From: Stercoripulliclostridium_A sp963642145
GTDB lineage: Bacteria > Bacillota > Clostridia > Christensenellales > DTU072
Direction: 5' to 3'
Assembly (NCBI GenBank): GCA_963642145.1
Contig: CAVIFU010000001.1
Location: 62,001 to 126,000, forward strand
Length of the DNA: 64,000 bases
The position numbers were made by a program, and so were the translations under genes. This document shows positions 8,969 through 17,956 of the stretch, one piece after another. The notes under the pieces were generated by a model that saw only the letters and a program-made list of their open reading frames with translations, had not been told where the DNA came from and searched no databases. How positions within the stretch are numbered: the stretch's first letter is position 1; each line of letters opens with the position of its first letter.

Positions 8969-9930
8969 TGCAAAAGTGTTTCCGCCGTCTTTACGAGCTT
9001 ATTTATCGCGGTATCGTAATCGGCGTAGATACGACACCCGGCAGCGTTAAAGTGACCGCCTCCGCCAAACGCTTCTGCGAACTCCGCCGCGCTTGCGCCA
9101 TCCTTAGAGCGTATACCGATCTTAAACGCCGTAACATCGTCCATTTCTGCAAGAGATACGGCAAACTTAACGCCTTTTATGTTTATGACATTGTTAATTA
9201 TACCGTCCGTGTCTTTCGGCGTCGTGCCGGTTATGGCAAAATCCTCTTTACGGAAAGAGACTATACCCAATTGTCCGTCAAAAAAGAATTGCGTTTTGGA
9301 TAATACGCGTGTTTTCAGCGCAAAAGCCGCAGGCGTTTCCTCTTTCATTAGCTTAAAAATAATGTTGTATCCGTCAATGCCGAATTTAAGCAGATCCGCG
9401 CCTATTTGCAATGTCTCTTGCGTGGTATTGCTGTAAGAGAAGGCGCCGCAATCGGTAACGATTCCGGCATACAGACATTCGGCAACTTCCTTATCGATGA
9501 AAACGGGATTGGTTTCTTTGAAGAACTTGTATAATATTTGCGCCGTTGCGGCAACGTTTTCAAACACGAGTGCTTCAACAAAGGGCTCCGAGGAGGCATG
9601 ATGATCGAAGCATGCGTGGTCTGCGCATTTATCGAAAAATATACCGGCTTGACGCCTGCCGAGCCTTTGTGCGCTACCGCAATCGAGTGCGATACCAAGG
9701 TCGTAGTGTCCTGCCGGCTTAGAATTTATTACTTTAATGTTAGGTAAAATATCGTATTTAGACGATATATCCGCGCTGTTTTCGGCAAATACGCTTACAT
9801 CCAAGCCCATATTTTTTAGGTATTTATACATTGCAAGCGCGCTCCCGATGCAGTCGCCGTCGGGATTGATATGCATAAACAGGGCTATTGTACTTACTGA
9901 AAGCAACTTCTTTGTTATACTTTCGTACAT
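8965..9930 (-). CDS. nrnA: DHH-family oligoribonuclease / pAp phosphatase
   Basis: The 321-residue protein has the DHH/DHHA1 layout: HINPDGDCIGS (about 20-30), an Asp-containing LDCGS, a CFDHHAS motif near residue 100 and the DHHA1 GGGGHFNAAG near 290. NrnA degrades short RNA fragments and pAp. It sits between rbfA and truB, a common arrangement in Clostridia. Confidence 0.92.
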   Translation of the reverse strand: MYESITKKLLSVSTIALFMHINPDGDCIGSALAMYKYLKNMGLDVSVFAENSADISSKYDILPNIKVINSKPAGHYDLGIALDCGSAQRLGRRQAGIFFDKCADHACFDHHASSEPFVEALVFENVAATAQILYKFFKETNPVFIDKEVAECLYAGIVTDCGAFSYSNTTQETLQIGADLLKFGIDGYNIIFKLMKEETPAAFALKTRVLSKTQFFFDGQLGIVSFRKEDFAITGTTPKDTDGIINNVINIKGVKFAVSLAEMDDVTAFKIGIRSKDGASAAEFAEAFGGGGHFNAAGCRIYADYDTAINKLVKTAETLLQ

Positions 9931-9932
9931 AT

Positions 9933-10301
9933 CTAAACTTCCGGGTCCTCTTCTGCGGGTTTGATGTCCAAACTTTTGAGTATTTTGTCTATCTTGAATC
10001 CGTAATCTATGCTGTCATCGAGTATGAACGTCAAATGCGGTACCGCACGTATCTTTAAGCGTCCGTACAGTTCGTTGCGCATAAAACCTGCCGACGCGTT
10101 TAGTCCGTCCACTACTTCTCTTGCGTTTTCCGCGCCCATTATGCTGACGTAGATACGGCAATATTTCAGATCTTGCGTCGTATCTACGCGCATTACGCTA
10201 ATCATCGCACCGGAATCGGCAACTCGCGGATCCTTGATTTCATGCGATACCAAGTCCATCACTTCTTTGCGAATTTCGGAATTTACTCTGTCTATATTCA
10301 T
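9933..10301 (-). CDS. rbfA: 30S ribosome-binding factor A
   Basis: This 122-residue KH-fold protein helps mature the 30S subunit. The N terminus NSEIRKEVMDLVSHEIKDPRV and the central VSIMGAENAREV with LRIRAVPHLTF-like strand are typical. It lies 2 nt after infB in the classical nusA-infB operon. Confidence 0.95.
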   Translation of the reverse strand: MNIDRVNSEIRKEVMDLVSHEIKDPRVADSGAMISVMRVDTTQDLKYCRIYVSIMGAENAREVVDGLNASAGFMRNELYGRLKIRAVPHLTFILDDSIDYGFKIDKILKSLDIKPAEEDPEV

Positions 10302-10303
10302 AA

Positions 10304-13054
10304 CTATCTTTTTTCCTCTACGATATTGAACGACTCGATTATATCGCCTTCTTTTATATCGTTCCAGTTATCCAAGCCTATACCGCATTCATAGCCCTGA
10401 ACGACTTCTTTCATATCGTCCTTCATGCGTTTCAAAGAGGCGATAGACGTATCCGCAATAACTATGTTGTCGCGTATCAAACGCACTTTTGCGTTACGCA
10501 CAATCTTGCCGTCAAGCACCATGCAACCTGCAATCGTGCCGACGCCGCTGATCTTATAGATTTGTCTGACTTCGGCTTTGCCGAGATATTGCTCTCTGTA
10601 TTTAGGCGCAGAAAGACCTTTGATGGCATTCGTAACATCGTCTATTGCGTCGTAGATTATGCGATACAGTCTGATTTCGATCTTTTTACTATCGGCAAGA
10701 GCCTTTGCTTTTGCGTCGGGACGTACGTTAAACCCTATGATTACAGCTTTAACCGATTCCGCCAACGTGACGTCACTTTCGTTAATTGCGCCTACCATCG
10801 CATGCGGTATGACAACTTTTACTTCATCGGTAGAAAGTTTGAGCAAGCTTTCCGTAATAGCCTCCACGGAACCTTGAACATCCGCCTTGACTATTAGGTT
10901 GAGCGTCTTCATTTTGCCTTCTTCTATACCGCGGAATACGTCCTCCAAAGTTACGCTCGCATTGTTTATGCGACGTTCTTTGTCGCGCGCTATTCTTTCG
11001 GCGACAACGTCTTTGAGCAGTTTTTCGTCATCTACGGCAAGAAGTTGATCTCCGGCGTTAGGTACTTCGTCCAAGCCGAGAATAACCACCGCGGAGGAAG
11101 GTCCTGCCGATTTAACAGCCTTACCCTTGTCGTCTTGCATGGCGCGCACTTTACCGGTTACGACGCCTGCGACGACGTGATCGCCTACATGCAACGTACC
11201 GTTTTGGATGAGAACCGTCGCAAGAGGACCTTTGCCTTTATCGAGTCGCGCTTCGACAACCGTGCCCTGCGCATTGCGCTTCGGGTTGGCTTTCAATTCC
11301 ATTACTTCCGCTACGAGAAGAATGGTTTCCAACAATTCGTCGATGCCTTCTCCCGTCTTTGCGCTTACTTTCACAACGGGAGTCGTGCCGCCCCAAGCTT
11401 CGGGGAGCAGATCATATTCGGGTAGTTGAGACATGACCCTATCCGGATCTGCCGCCGGCTTATCGATTTTGTTGATGGCAACTATAATATTGCTTCCGGA
11501 AGCCTTTGCGTGGTTTATAACTTCAACGGTTTGAGGCATGATGCCGTCGTCTGCGGCAATAACGATTACAACTATATCCGTAACGTTTGCGCCGCGAGCG
11601 CGCATTGCGGTAAACGCCGCATGCCCCGGGGTATCGAGGAAGCTGATTTGCTGTCCTTTGACGTTAATCGTATATGCGCTGATGTGCTGAGTAATACCTC
11701 CGGCTTCACCTGCGGCAACGTTTGTCTTTTTGATGCAGTCGAGAATAGATGTTTTGCCGTGGTCAACGTGTCCCATAACGGTAACTATCGGCGGACGCGG
11801 CACAAGATTTTCATCGGAATCCTCTTCGACGTCGAAGATCGATTTGAGTTTTTCTTCGGAAGTTTCCTCTTTTTGAAGTTCGAGAGTAATCCCGAGATCG
11901 TTTGCCACAAGTTCCGCCGTATCGAAGTCTATGGAATCGTTAATGGTTTTCATGATACCGAGTTGGAATAATCTCTTGATAATCTCGGTACCGGTTTTCC
12001 CTATTTTTTCCGCAAGCTCTTTGATCGGCACGTTTTCCTTGGTGATTACGGCATGATCTATCACTACGGTTTCAGTCAAGTTAAATTCCTTACGTTGGCT
12101 ACCGCCTATTCTGCGAGAACGCTTCTTGACGATATTGTTTTCGTAGAGATCGTTGCCGTCGTCATCGTAGTTATTGGAGTTGGGTATATTTTTATCGTCG
12201 TAACCTTTGCGTGAAATTGCCCTTTTGTTAAGTTGCGTCTTGTCATCGGGACGAGACGCGTCTTGGGTAACTTTCTTTTTGGAATTGTCCTTTGTCGGCA
12301 TTAGGGGCGCGTTGTTGATACGCTCGATTGCACTGTGCTGGCGATTTTGCGTATTGCCGTTATAACGCGGAGCGCCGTTAGAAGGGTTGTTACCGTTTTG
12401 CCTTTGCGCGGAGTTAGACGCGTTCGGCGCGCGGCGACCTCTGTTGTCGTCCGCCGGCGGAATGTATACGCGGATAACCGGCTTGTCGATTTGTTTTTTC
12501 GGCTTAGCCAATATCGATTGAACCGCAGCTTTCGCCGCTTCGAGTTGCTTGGAATTGCCCTTATTGTCGGGACGCTTTTCCGTGGCAGCAACGATAGGCT
12601 TTGTCGCGGGCTCGACTTTCTTTTCCGTGGGATTTTCCGCGGTTTGGATCGGCGCTATGTCGGCTTCCGGTGCTTCCGGTTCGACGCTCGGTTTTTCATT
12701 CGCAACGATCTCCTTTTCGGGGACCGTTACCTCCACGGCAGATTCCTCTTTTTGATCGAGTTCTTTGCTTATCGTTAATTTTTGCAGAGCTTCAGCCTCT
12801 TTGCGAATGATTTCCGCTTTCTCTTTTTCTTCTTTTTTTCTTGCCAATTCGATCTCGTTACGCTCTTTGATCTCGGCTAAAAGTTTTTCACGCTTATCCT
12901 GCGCGGCAGTGCGTGCTTCACTTAATTGCTTACGCTTATCCGACAATGTCTTTTGGATCTGCGGTTGCCTCATTTTGAGGTAATCGTCGATTTTATTGAC
13001 ATATCTGAGGGTGTTGTTTTCGCTGTTCGCGGTTCTGTTTGCGTTTTCTGGCAT
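10304..13054 (-). CDS. infB: Translation initiation factor IF-2
   Basis: The 916-residue GTPase brings initiator tRNA to the ribosome. Residues 1-320 are a charged, low-complexity N terminus: a Lys/Glu coiled coil, then an Asn/Arg-rich stretch. IF2_N follows (about 323-390). The G domain starts with GHVDHGKT at 428-435 and contains DTPGHAAF and NKIDK. Domains II, III and C2 make up the rest. AAAGGA lies 6 nt before the ATG. Confidence 0.97.
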   Translation of the reverse strand: MPENANRTANSENNTLRYVNKIDDYLKMRQPQIQKTLSDKRKQLSEARTAAQDKREKLLAEIKERNEIELARKKEEKEKAEIIRKEAEALQKLTISKELDQKEESAVEVTVPEKEIVANEKPSVEPEAPEADIAPIQTAENPTEKKVEPATKPIVAATEKRPDNKGNSKQLEAAKAAVQSILAKPKKQIDKPVIRVYIPPADDNRGRRAPNASNSAQRQNGNNPSNGAPRYNGNTQNRQHSAIERINNAPLMPTKDNSKKKVTQDASRPDDKTQLNKRAISRKGYDDKNIPNSNNYDDDGNDLYENNIVKKRSRRIGGSQRKEFNLTETVVIDHAVITKENVPIKELAEKIGKTGTEIIKRLFQLGIMKTINDSIDFDTAELVANDLGITLELQKEETSEEKLKSIFDVEEDSDENLVPRPPIVTVMGHVDHGKTSILDCIKKTNVAAGEAGGITQHISAYTINVKGQQISFLDTPGHAAFTAMRARGANVTDIVVIVIAADDGIMPQTVEVINHAKASGSNIIVAINKIDKPAADPDRVMSQLPEYDLLPEAWGGTTPVVKVSAKTGEGIDELLETILLVAEVMELKANPKRNAQGTVVEARLDKGKGPLATVLIQNGTLHVGDHVVAGVVTGKVRAMQDDKGKAVKSAGPSSAVVILGLDEVPNAGDQLLAVDDEKLLKDVVAERIARDKERRINNASVTLEDVFRGIEEGKMKTLNLIVKADVQGSVEAITESLLKLSTDEVKVVIPHAMVGAINESDVTLAESVKAVIIGFNVRPDAKAKALADSKKIEIRLYRIIYDAIDDVTNAIKGLSAPKYREQYLGKAEVRQIYKISGVGTIAGCMVLDGKIVRNAKVRLIRDNIVIADTSIASLKRMKDDMKEVVQGYECGIGLDNWNDIKEGDIIESFNIVEEKR

Positions 13055-13065
13055 TTCTCGTTCCT

Positions 13066-13368
13066 TTAATTATTTAACTGCTTGATTATTGCTTCGGCAA
13101 GGTTTTTTTCTTTTATACCTACCGCTTTGCAGGCTTCCGGCATACCGAATTGCTGTAAGTCATTAACTTCTATTGCGGTGTGTCCTATAGCTTTTACCGC
13201 ATTGCTCAACTTATTTTTTGAGTTATCGGCAAGGCTTTGGGCATACAGCACAAGTATCGGGCGTTTCAGGGCGATTATATTATCTACGCCCATCACGGTT
13301 TTGCCGGCTTTTGTCGCAAAGCCGATATATGCGCTAATCTTCGTTGTAGAACTTTTCGAGTTCGGCAT
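13066..13368 (-). CDS. ylxQ: L7Ae-family protein YlxQ
   Basis: The 100-residue protein of the ribosomal L7Ae/L30e/Gadd45 family binds kink-turn RNA in homologues. The IGFATKAGKTVMGVD start and the LVLYAQSLADNSKNKL core fit YlxQ. The ATG lies inside the end of ylxR, giving a 35-nt overlap. It is preceded by GGAGGAG at 5-6 nt, so this start is well supported. Confidence 0.85.
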   Translation of the reverse strand: MPNSKSSTTKISAYIGFATKAGKTVMGVDNIIALKRPILVLYAQSLADNSKNKLSNAVKAIGHTAIEVNDLQQFGMPEACKAVGIKEKNLAEAIIKQLNN

Positions 13369-13591
13369 ATATCTCCTCCGGTACCGCTGTTTTTAAGCTC
13401 CTGTTCAAGAGATGCTTTTTTGCGCACTTAGTCAAACATTCCTTTGACTTGCACACATATGCGCCTCTGCCATCGGCATTGCCGAGCGGATCGAGCCTAA
13501 ATCCTTCCGAAGTACGTACGATACGTATCAAATCCGATTTTGGTTGCTTTTTGTGACAAACGCAACAAATTCGATATGGAACGTATTTCAT
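13334..13591 (-). CDS. ylxR: YlxR family RNA-binding protein (DUF448)
   Basis: The 85-residue protein has the family marks YRICCVCHKKQPKSDLIRIVR-like N terminus and GRGAYVCKSKECL. YlxR homologues are small nucleic acid-binding proteins reported to affect RNase P and metabolism. It immediately follows nusA and overlaps the start of ylxQ by 35 nt. Confidence 0.92.
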   Translation of the reverse strand: MKYVPYRICCVCHKKQPKSDLIRIVRTSEGFRLDPLGNADGRGAYVCKSKECLTKCAKKHLLNRSLKTAVPEEIYAELEKFYNED

Positions 13592-14683
13592 TTATTCTTC
13601 CACAGGTGCTTCCGTCATGATATCGGCGTCGTCTGCTACCGCCACGGAATAAGGTTTTACGTCGATTTTGTATCCGGTAAGTTTAGCCGCAAGTTTTGCG
13701 TTTTGACCGCCCTTGCCTATCGCGAGTGAAAGTTTGTCGTCCGGGACGATAACTTTGGCTTGCATTGCGCTTTCGTTGAGTTGAACCATGATAACCTTAG
13801 CGGGAGAAAGTGCGCGCACGATATACTCGGAAGGGTTGGTGCTATACAGGATAACATCCACCTTTTCTCCGTTAAGTTCGTTAACGACTGCGTTTACACG
13901 GGAGCCCTTAGGTCCGATGCAGGAGCCGATGCTGTCGATATTGGGATCGTCGGAATATACGGAAAGTTTTGTTCTGAGCCCTGCTTCGCGAACGATATTT
14001 TTGATTTTTACGAGATTGGAGCGAATTTCGGGCACTTCCACTTCAAACAGCTTACGCACAAAACCTGCGCAACTGCGAGAAACGAGTACTCTCGACATTC
14101 CCTTGAGGTCGGTTTGGACCTTTTTGACAAAGACTTTGATTTTATCGCCTACCGCGAGCTTTTCACCGCGAACTTGATCACCGGTACCCAAAATGCCTTC
14201 CATTTGAGTTCCGACTATTTCCACAAACGCCGTGCCGTTGGGCTCTACTTTGCGGACGATGGCTTGCATCAATTCGCCGGTACGTTCGCTCATTTCGCTC
14301 ATGGCTTGTTCGCGCTTCGCTTCGTTTATGCGTTGCGTAATTACCTGTTTAGCTGTTTGCGCGGCGATTCTCGAAAGGTCGTCGGGATCGACGTCCTCGC
14401 CTATCATATCGCCTACTTGCGCGTCGGGTTTGATTTCGCGCGCCTCTTCCAAAGAGAGTTCGCTATCCTCTTGCGGTTCGCCTTCGACAACCGTTTGGTA
14501 AGCGTAGAAACGGATTGTGAAAGTGTCCGGGTTCATTTTAACCGCCACGGCGCGACTTTCTCCGCTTTCCTTTTTGAATGCGGAAGCCAAGCCGGCTTCG
14601 AGAGAAGTGATCAGCATTTGTTTGTCGAGTTTATACTCGGCTTCTAATTGATCGAGAGCTAAAAACAGTTCTTTGTTTTGCAT
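13592..14683 (-). CDS. nusA: Transcription termination/antitermination factor NusA
   Basis: The 363-residue protein binds RNA polymerase and nascent RNA and controls pausing and termination. It has the N-terminal RNAP-binding domain (about 1-125), S1 (about 135-205), KH1 (about 215-290) and KH2 ending in LSLAIGKGGQNAKLAAKLTG. It lacks the extra C-terminal repeats of proteobacterial NusA, as is usual in Firmicutes. GGAGG lies 8 nt before the ATG. Confidence 0.97.
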   Translation of the reverse strand: MQNKELFLALDQLEAEYKLDKQMLITSLEAGLASAFKKESGESRAVAVKMNPDTFTIRFYAYQTVVEGEPQEDSELSLEEAREIKPDAQVGDMIGEDVDPDDLSRIAAQTAKQVITQRINEAKREQAMSEMSERTGELMQAIVRKVEPNGTAFVEIVGTQMEGILGTGDQVRGEKLAVGDKIKVFVKKVQTDLKGMSRVLVSRSCAGFVRKLFEVEVPEIRSNLVKIKNIVREAGLRTKLSVYSDDPNIDSIGSCIGPKGSRVNAVVNELNGEKVDVILYSTNPSEYIVRALSPAKVIMVQLNESAMQAKVIVPDDKLSLAIGKGGQNAKLAAKLTGYKIDVKPYSVAVADDADIMTEAPVEE

Positions 14684-14731
14684 TTGTGGATTCCTCCGTA
14701 TTAAGTTGTTATTTAGTTGTTATATTCGAGC

Positions 14732-15217
14732 CTATTTCGATTTCAGGCTTTTCATATCGATGTACGGGCGCAAGAGGCTTATGTCGGATTTGAGTACGGA
14801 AACCTTTTTACCTTTTACGTCGAGGTATATTTTCTCGTCGTCGTGATCAAGGAGTTTGCCTACTATTTTTTTTGTTTTGCCGATCGGCTTAACGTAGATA
14901 CCCTCTACAATTTCGTCGATGTTGCGAGCATAATCCTTGTCTGTGACTATGGGACGATCGAGTCCCGGAGAAGAAACGTTAAATTCATAAGGCGCGCCGT
15001 GCGTTACGTCCGCAAGTTCGAGCGGCATATCGAGTTCGGCGTTTACCGTAACGCAATCATCAAGGGAAATACCGCCTTTTTTGTAGATAAAAACGGTAAG
15101 CGAATTTTTTTTGCCTACGCGTTCATAACGAACTTCGACTACTTCGTAGCCGAGTTTTTCCACGACGGGGGTAATAATTTCCTCCGCGCGTTCTTGTACG
15201 GAAAGTTCAAATTCCAT
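14732..15217 (-). CDS. rimP: Ribosome maturation factor RimP
   Basis: The 161-residue RimP assists 30S assembly. ISLDDCVTVNAELD, YEFNVSSPGLDRP and the C-terminal SH3-like domain are recognisable. It is the first gene of the nusA-infB operon. GAGGG precedes the ATG, and a perfect 10-bp hairpin lies about 20 nt upstream. Confidence 0.95.
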   Translation of the reverse strand: MEFELSVQERAEEIITPVVEKLGYEVVEVRYERVGKKNSLTVFIYKKGGISLDDCVTVNAELDMPLELADVTHGAPYEFNVSSPGLDRPIVTDKDYARNIDEIVEGIYVKPIGKTKKIVGKLLDHDDEKIYLDVKGKKVSVLKSDISLLRPYIDMKSLKSK

Positions 15218-15238
15218 TGTTATCCCTCATAATACCGT

Positions 15239-15264
15239 TTGAGAGCGGTTTGACCCGCTCTCAA
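15239..15264 (-). promoter_or_regulatory. Hairpin in the rimP-nusA operon leader
   Basis: A perfect 10-bp inverted repeat (TTGAGAGCGG, 6-nt loop, CCGCTCTCAA) lies between rluD and rimP. No T-run follows on the minus strand, so it does not look like a standard terminator. It could be a stabilising or protein-binding leader hairpin. Confidence 0.55.
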
Positions 15265-15307
15265 GTATCGGTTACTTTAAGCATTTATATATTAACACAC
15301 GCGTGTA

Positions 15308-16228
15308 TTATTTAGCAAGTGTTTTTCGCAAAATGTTCAAAACATCGGTAAAATAGTCCGGCATCGGAGCGGTAAATTCCATGTCTTCTTCGGTCGTGGG
15401 GTGCTTCACGACAAGCCTGTATGCGTGCAGAAGTTGCCCGTTCAAATTGAATTTATTACTGCCGCCGTATGTTTTGTCGCCGACTACCGGATGATGCATA
15501 AACGCGCTGTGTACTCGTATCTGATGAGTCCTTCCCGTAAACAGTTCGAACTCCACAAACGTATATTTCCCGAACCGTTCGAGAACGGTAAATTTTGTTT
15601 TTGCTGGCTTGCCGTCCTTGCTGACCCACATCTTTTTGCGGTCCGTTTTGCAACGATCTATCGGCAAGTCTATTATTCCGGTATCTTCTTTGATATTACC
15701 GTCCACGAGTGCGAGATAGTATCTTTTTGCCGATTTTTCGGCGATTTGCTGAGAAAGCGACGCGTGCGCAATATCGTTTTTGGCAACCATTATCAAGCCG
15801 GAGGTATCCTTATCCAGGCGATGCACAATCCCCGGGCGTAATACTCCGTTGATTCCCGATAAGTCCTTTACCTGATAAAGCAGCGCATTTACGAGGGTGC
15901 CGTTCGGCGAACCGACGGCAGGATGCACAACCATCCCCTGCTTTTTATTGATGACGAGAAAATCGTTGTCTTGGTAAACGATGTTCAGCGGAATATCCTC
16001 GGGCTCTACCGAAAGCGTAACGGCTTCCTCTATATCGATTTCAACGATATCGCCTTCTTTGACGGTGACTCCGCATTTGTCGACGCGTTCTCCGCGCAAA
16101 CGCACCAATCCCATTTCCACGCAGCCTTTTATTCGGCTACGGGTAAATTCTTCGAGATGCGACGCCAAAAATACGTCGAGCCTTACGCCGTCCTCCTCTT
16201 TACTCACAACAAAAATAGATGTTTCCAC
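15308..16228 (-). CDS. RluD-family pseudouridine synthase
   Basis: The 306-residue protein has an N-terminal S4 domain (about 13-75) and the RluA/RluD catalytic core with the Asp motif RPGIVHRLDKDTSGL near residue 140 and GRTHQIRVH. It probably modifies 23S rRNA; the Bacillus homologue next to lspA is YlyB. The start is GTG, overlapping the lspA TAG stop by one base. Confidence 0.93.
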   Translation of the reverse strand: METSIFVVSKEEDGVRLDVFLASHLEEFTRSRIKGCVEMGLVRLRGERVDKCGVTVKEGDIVEIDIEEAVTLSVEPEDIPLNIVYQDNDFLVINKKQGMVVHPAVGSPNGTLVNALLYQVKDLSGINGVLRPGIVHRLDKDTSGLIMVAKNDIAHASLSQQIAEKSAKRYYLALVDGNIKEDTGIIDLPIDRCKTDRKKMWVSKDGKPAKTKFTVLERFGKYTFVEFELFTGRTHQIRVHSAFMHHPVVGDKTYGGSNKFNLNGQLLHAYRLVVKHPTTEEDMEFTAPMPDYFTDVLNILRKTLAK

Positions 16229-16806
16229 TATTGGTTAACCTCATTGTTTTTCGCATCGTTCCGAGCTTTATCGCCGTTTTTATTCGTTTTATCGGCGCGC
16301 AAATAGAAGAACAAGATGTATATAATCAGCAATCCCGCGCCGACGCAAAGTCCGCTGTCGGCAAGATTGAATACGGCAAAATCAATCAATTCGAAATAGA
16401 TGAAATCTCTTACGTATCCGAACACGAGCCTGTCTGCGATATTGCCGACGGCACCTGCTATTATCAAAACGAGTGACGCACGATAAATGCCGTTGCGTTC
16501 TTTGATCGTTACAGCCCAAACGATGATTAAAATGACCGCCGTTACGATGGAAACGATAGTCAAAACGCTTGTTTTATCGCTGAATATACCGAATGACGCA
16601 CCGGTATTCTCTACCGGCGTCAGGCGCAAAACGCCCTTTATGAGAATAATATCGGCGCTGCCGTTTGCCATCGGACCGTATAGGAAATGTTTGGTGAGCA
16701 AGTCCAATGCCAAATAAGCAAGTATTCCGGCAAATTCGATTGCAAACCAAATCGGTAGTTTTTTCTTTTGTTCAGCCGTGAACTTAAATATTTCGGGAAC
16801 TTTCAT
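16228..16806 (-). CDS. lspA: Lipoprotein signal peptidase II
   Basis: The 192-residue integral membrane aspartic protease cleaves prolipoprotein signal peptides. Four membrane helices are visible, with VENTGASFG, GNIADR (first catalytic Asp) and FNLADS (second catalytic Asp). The frame is open for 19 more codons upstream, but the ATG at 16806 fits the protein. A TTTACA-17-TATAAT promoter ends 6 nt before it and there is no Shine-Dalgarno site, so the mRNA is predicted to be leaderless. Confidence 0.93.
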   Translation of the reverse strand: MKVPEIFKFTAEQKKKLPIWFAIEFAGILAYLALDLLTKHFLYGPMANGSADIILIKGVLRLTPVENTGASFGIFSDKTSVLTIVSIVTAVILIIVWAVTIKERNGIYRASLVLIIAGAVGNIADRLVFGYVRDFIYFELIDFAVFNLADSGLCVGAGLLIIYILFFYLRADKTNKNGDKARNDAKNNEVNQ

Positions 16807-16812
16807 ACAGCT

Positions 16813-16841
16813 ATTATACACTACTGAATATGCTATGTAAA
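16813..16841 (-). promoter_or_regulatory. Sigma-A promoter of lspA, predicted leaderless
   Basis: TTTACA, 17 bp, TATAAT, then 6 nt to the ATG at 16806. With the normal distance from -10 to +1, transcription would begin on the A of the start codon. Confidence 0.75.
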
Positions 16842-16866
16842 GAGAAAAACGCAAGGCAAACAAACA

Positions 16867-17217
16867 TCAGGATATAATCGTCATGCCGGGAGGCGTAAGT
16901 AAATACTTACCGGACGACGTTTTGACAATTTTACCGTTTATGGCATACACTGCGCCTGTAAGAAAGTCAAGCGTTCTTTGTGCGGATACCGCGGTGACGT
17001 CGGTAAATTCCGTAAGAACGCCCTTGCCTGCTTTCAGTGCGTCGATTACGCGTTCCGCGTCCTTACGAGTTTTTACCGAGCAATTTACCGTTCCCGTTGC
17101 TCCCGTTAGGGCGTCGGGACGACGCTTTGCCATAAAAACATCATACGGCGTAAGCCTTTTCGTTTTTGACTGTTTTTGCGGTATTTTACCGTTTTTCAGA
17201 GCCTCGATATAACTCAT
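16867..17217 (-). CDS. sepF: Cell division protein SepF
   Basis: The 116-residue protein matches SepF (DUF552), which tethers FtsZ filaments to the membrane. The C-terminal core reads RTLDFLTGAVYAINGKI and continues KTSSGKYLLTPPG, the usual SepF pattern. The N-terminal linker is Lys-rich. It follows yggS by 30 nt, as in most Firmicutes. No Shine-Dalgarno sequence is visible before the ATG, only AT-rich DNA. Confidence 0.85.
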   Translation of the reverse strand: MSYIEALKNGKIPQKQSKTKRLTPYDVFMAKRRPDALTGATGTVNCSVKTRKDAERVIDALKAGKGVLTEFTDVTAVSAQRTLDFLTGAVYAINGKIVKTSSGKYLLTPPGMTIIS

Positions 17218-17247
17218 AATTATAAATTTCAGCTTATTTTATAATAC

Positions 17248-17919
17248 TCAACGCCTTTCTCCGAACAGAACGCGCCCCAATCTAACGGAAGTAGATCCGC
17301 ATTCCACGGCAATTTTGTAGTCTTCGGACATGCCCATCGACAACACTTCGTAACCATATTTGTTTTTTAGTTCGACGTATAAATCGTTTACCGATCCGAA
17401 TAATTTTCTGAGGTTATCGTCGCCTATTCCCTTTGGCGCGACAGCCATCAATCCGCATATTTTAATATGCTCGTAATTCGTATTTACGTATTCGATAAAC
17501 GGTATGACGTCGTCTATGTACAGTCCGCCCTTGGCTTCTTCCGCTCCGGAATTTATTTCGACCAAACACTTCTGCGTGAGATTGTTTTTCCGCGCCTGTT
17601 TTTCGATTTCGTCCGCGAGCGGAATTCTGTCCAAGCTTTGAATATACCTAACCTTGCCTATGACGTACTTAACTTTGTTGGTCTGCAACTGACCTATAAT
17701 GTCCCAAGTCAAAGACGGCGTGTACTTACTCATAAACTCCTGCACGCGATTTTCACCAAACACCGTTACCCTACCGTCCTTGGCTACGTCGAGCAAAGTT
17801 TGCAAGTCTCTTGTCTTGCTTGCGCCCAATATTTCTATGTCGCGCGAAATTCCGTTTACGAGTTTGATTTTATCTATTTCGGCTATTATCGAGTTAAGAT
17901 TTTCTATAACGTTTTCCAT
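17248..17919 (-). CDS. YggS-family PLP homeostasis protein
   Basis: The 223-residue PLP-binding protein of the YggS/PROSC family keeps pyridoxal phosphate levels balanced. The PLP lysine is K35 in LGASKTRD; GENRVQEF, HIIGQLQTNKVKY-like and GMSEDYKIAV motifs follow. The frame is open 23 codons further upstream into the SSB-like gene. The ATG at 17919 is chosen because it fits the family and lies 6 nt after a TTGAAA-17-TATAAT promoter. Confidence 0.93.
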   Translation of the reverse strand: MENVIENLNSIIAEIDKIKLVNGISRDIEILGASKTRDLQTLLDVAKDGRVTVFGENRVQEFMSKYTPSLTWDIIGQLQTNKVKYVIGKVRYIQSLDRIPLADEIEKQARKNNLTQKCLVEINSGAEEAKGGLYIDDVIPFIEYVNTNYEHIKICGLMAVAPKGIGDDNLRKLFGSVNDLYVELKNKYGYEVLSMGMSEDYKIAVECGSTSVRLGRVLFGERR

Positions 17920-17925
17920 AACACG

Positions 17926-17954
17926 ATTATACACCGAGCCAAGAATATTTTCAA
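17926..17954 (-). promoter_or_regulatory. Sigma-A promoter of yggS, predicted leaderless
   Basis: TTGAAA, 17 bp, TATAAT, then 6 nt to the ATG at 17919. It fills the 37-bp gap between the SSB-like gene and yggS, and no Shine-Dalgarno sequence is present. Confidence 0.78.
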
Positions 17955-17956
17955 CA

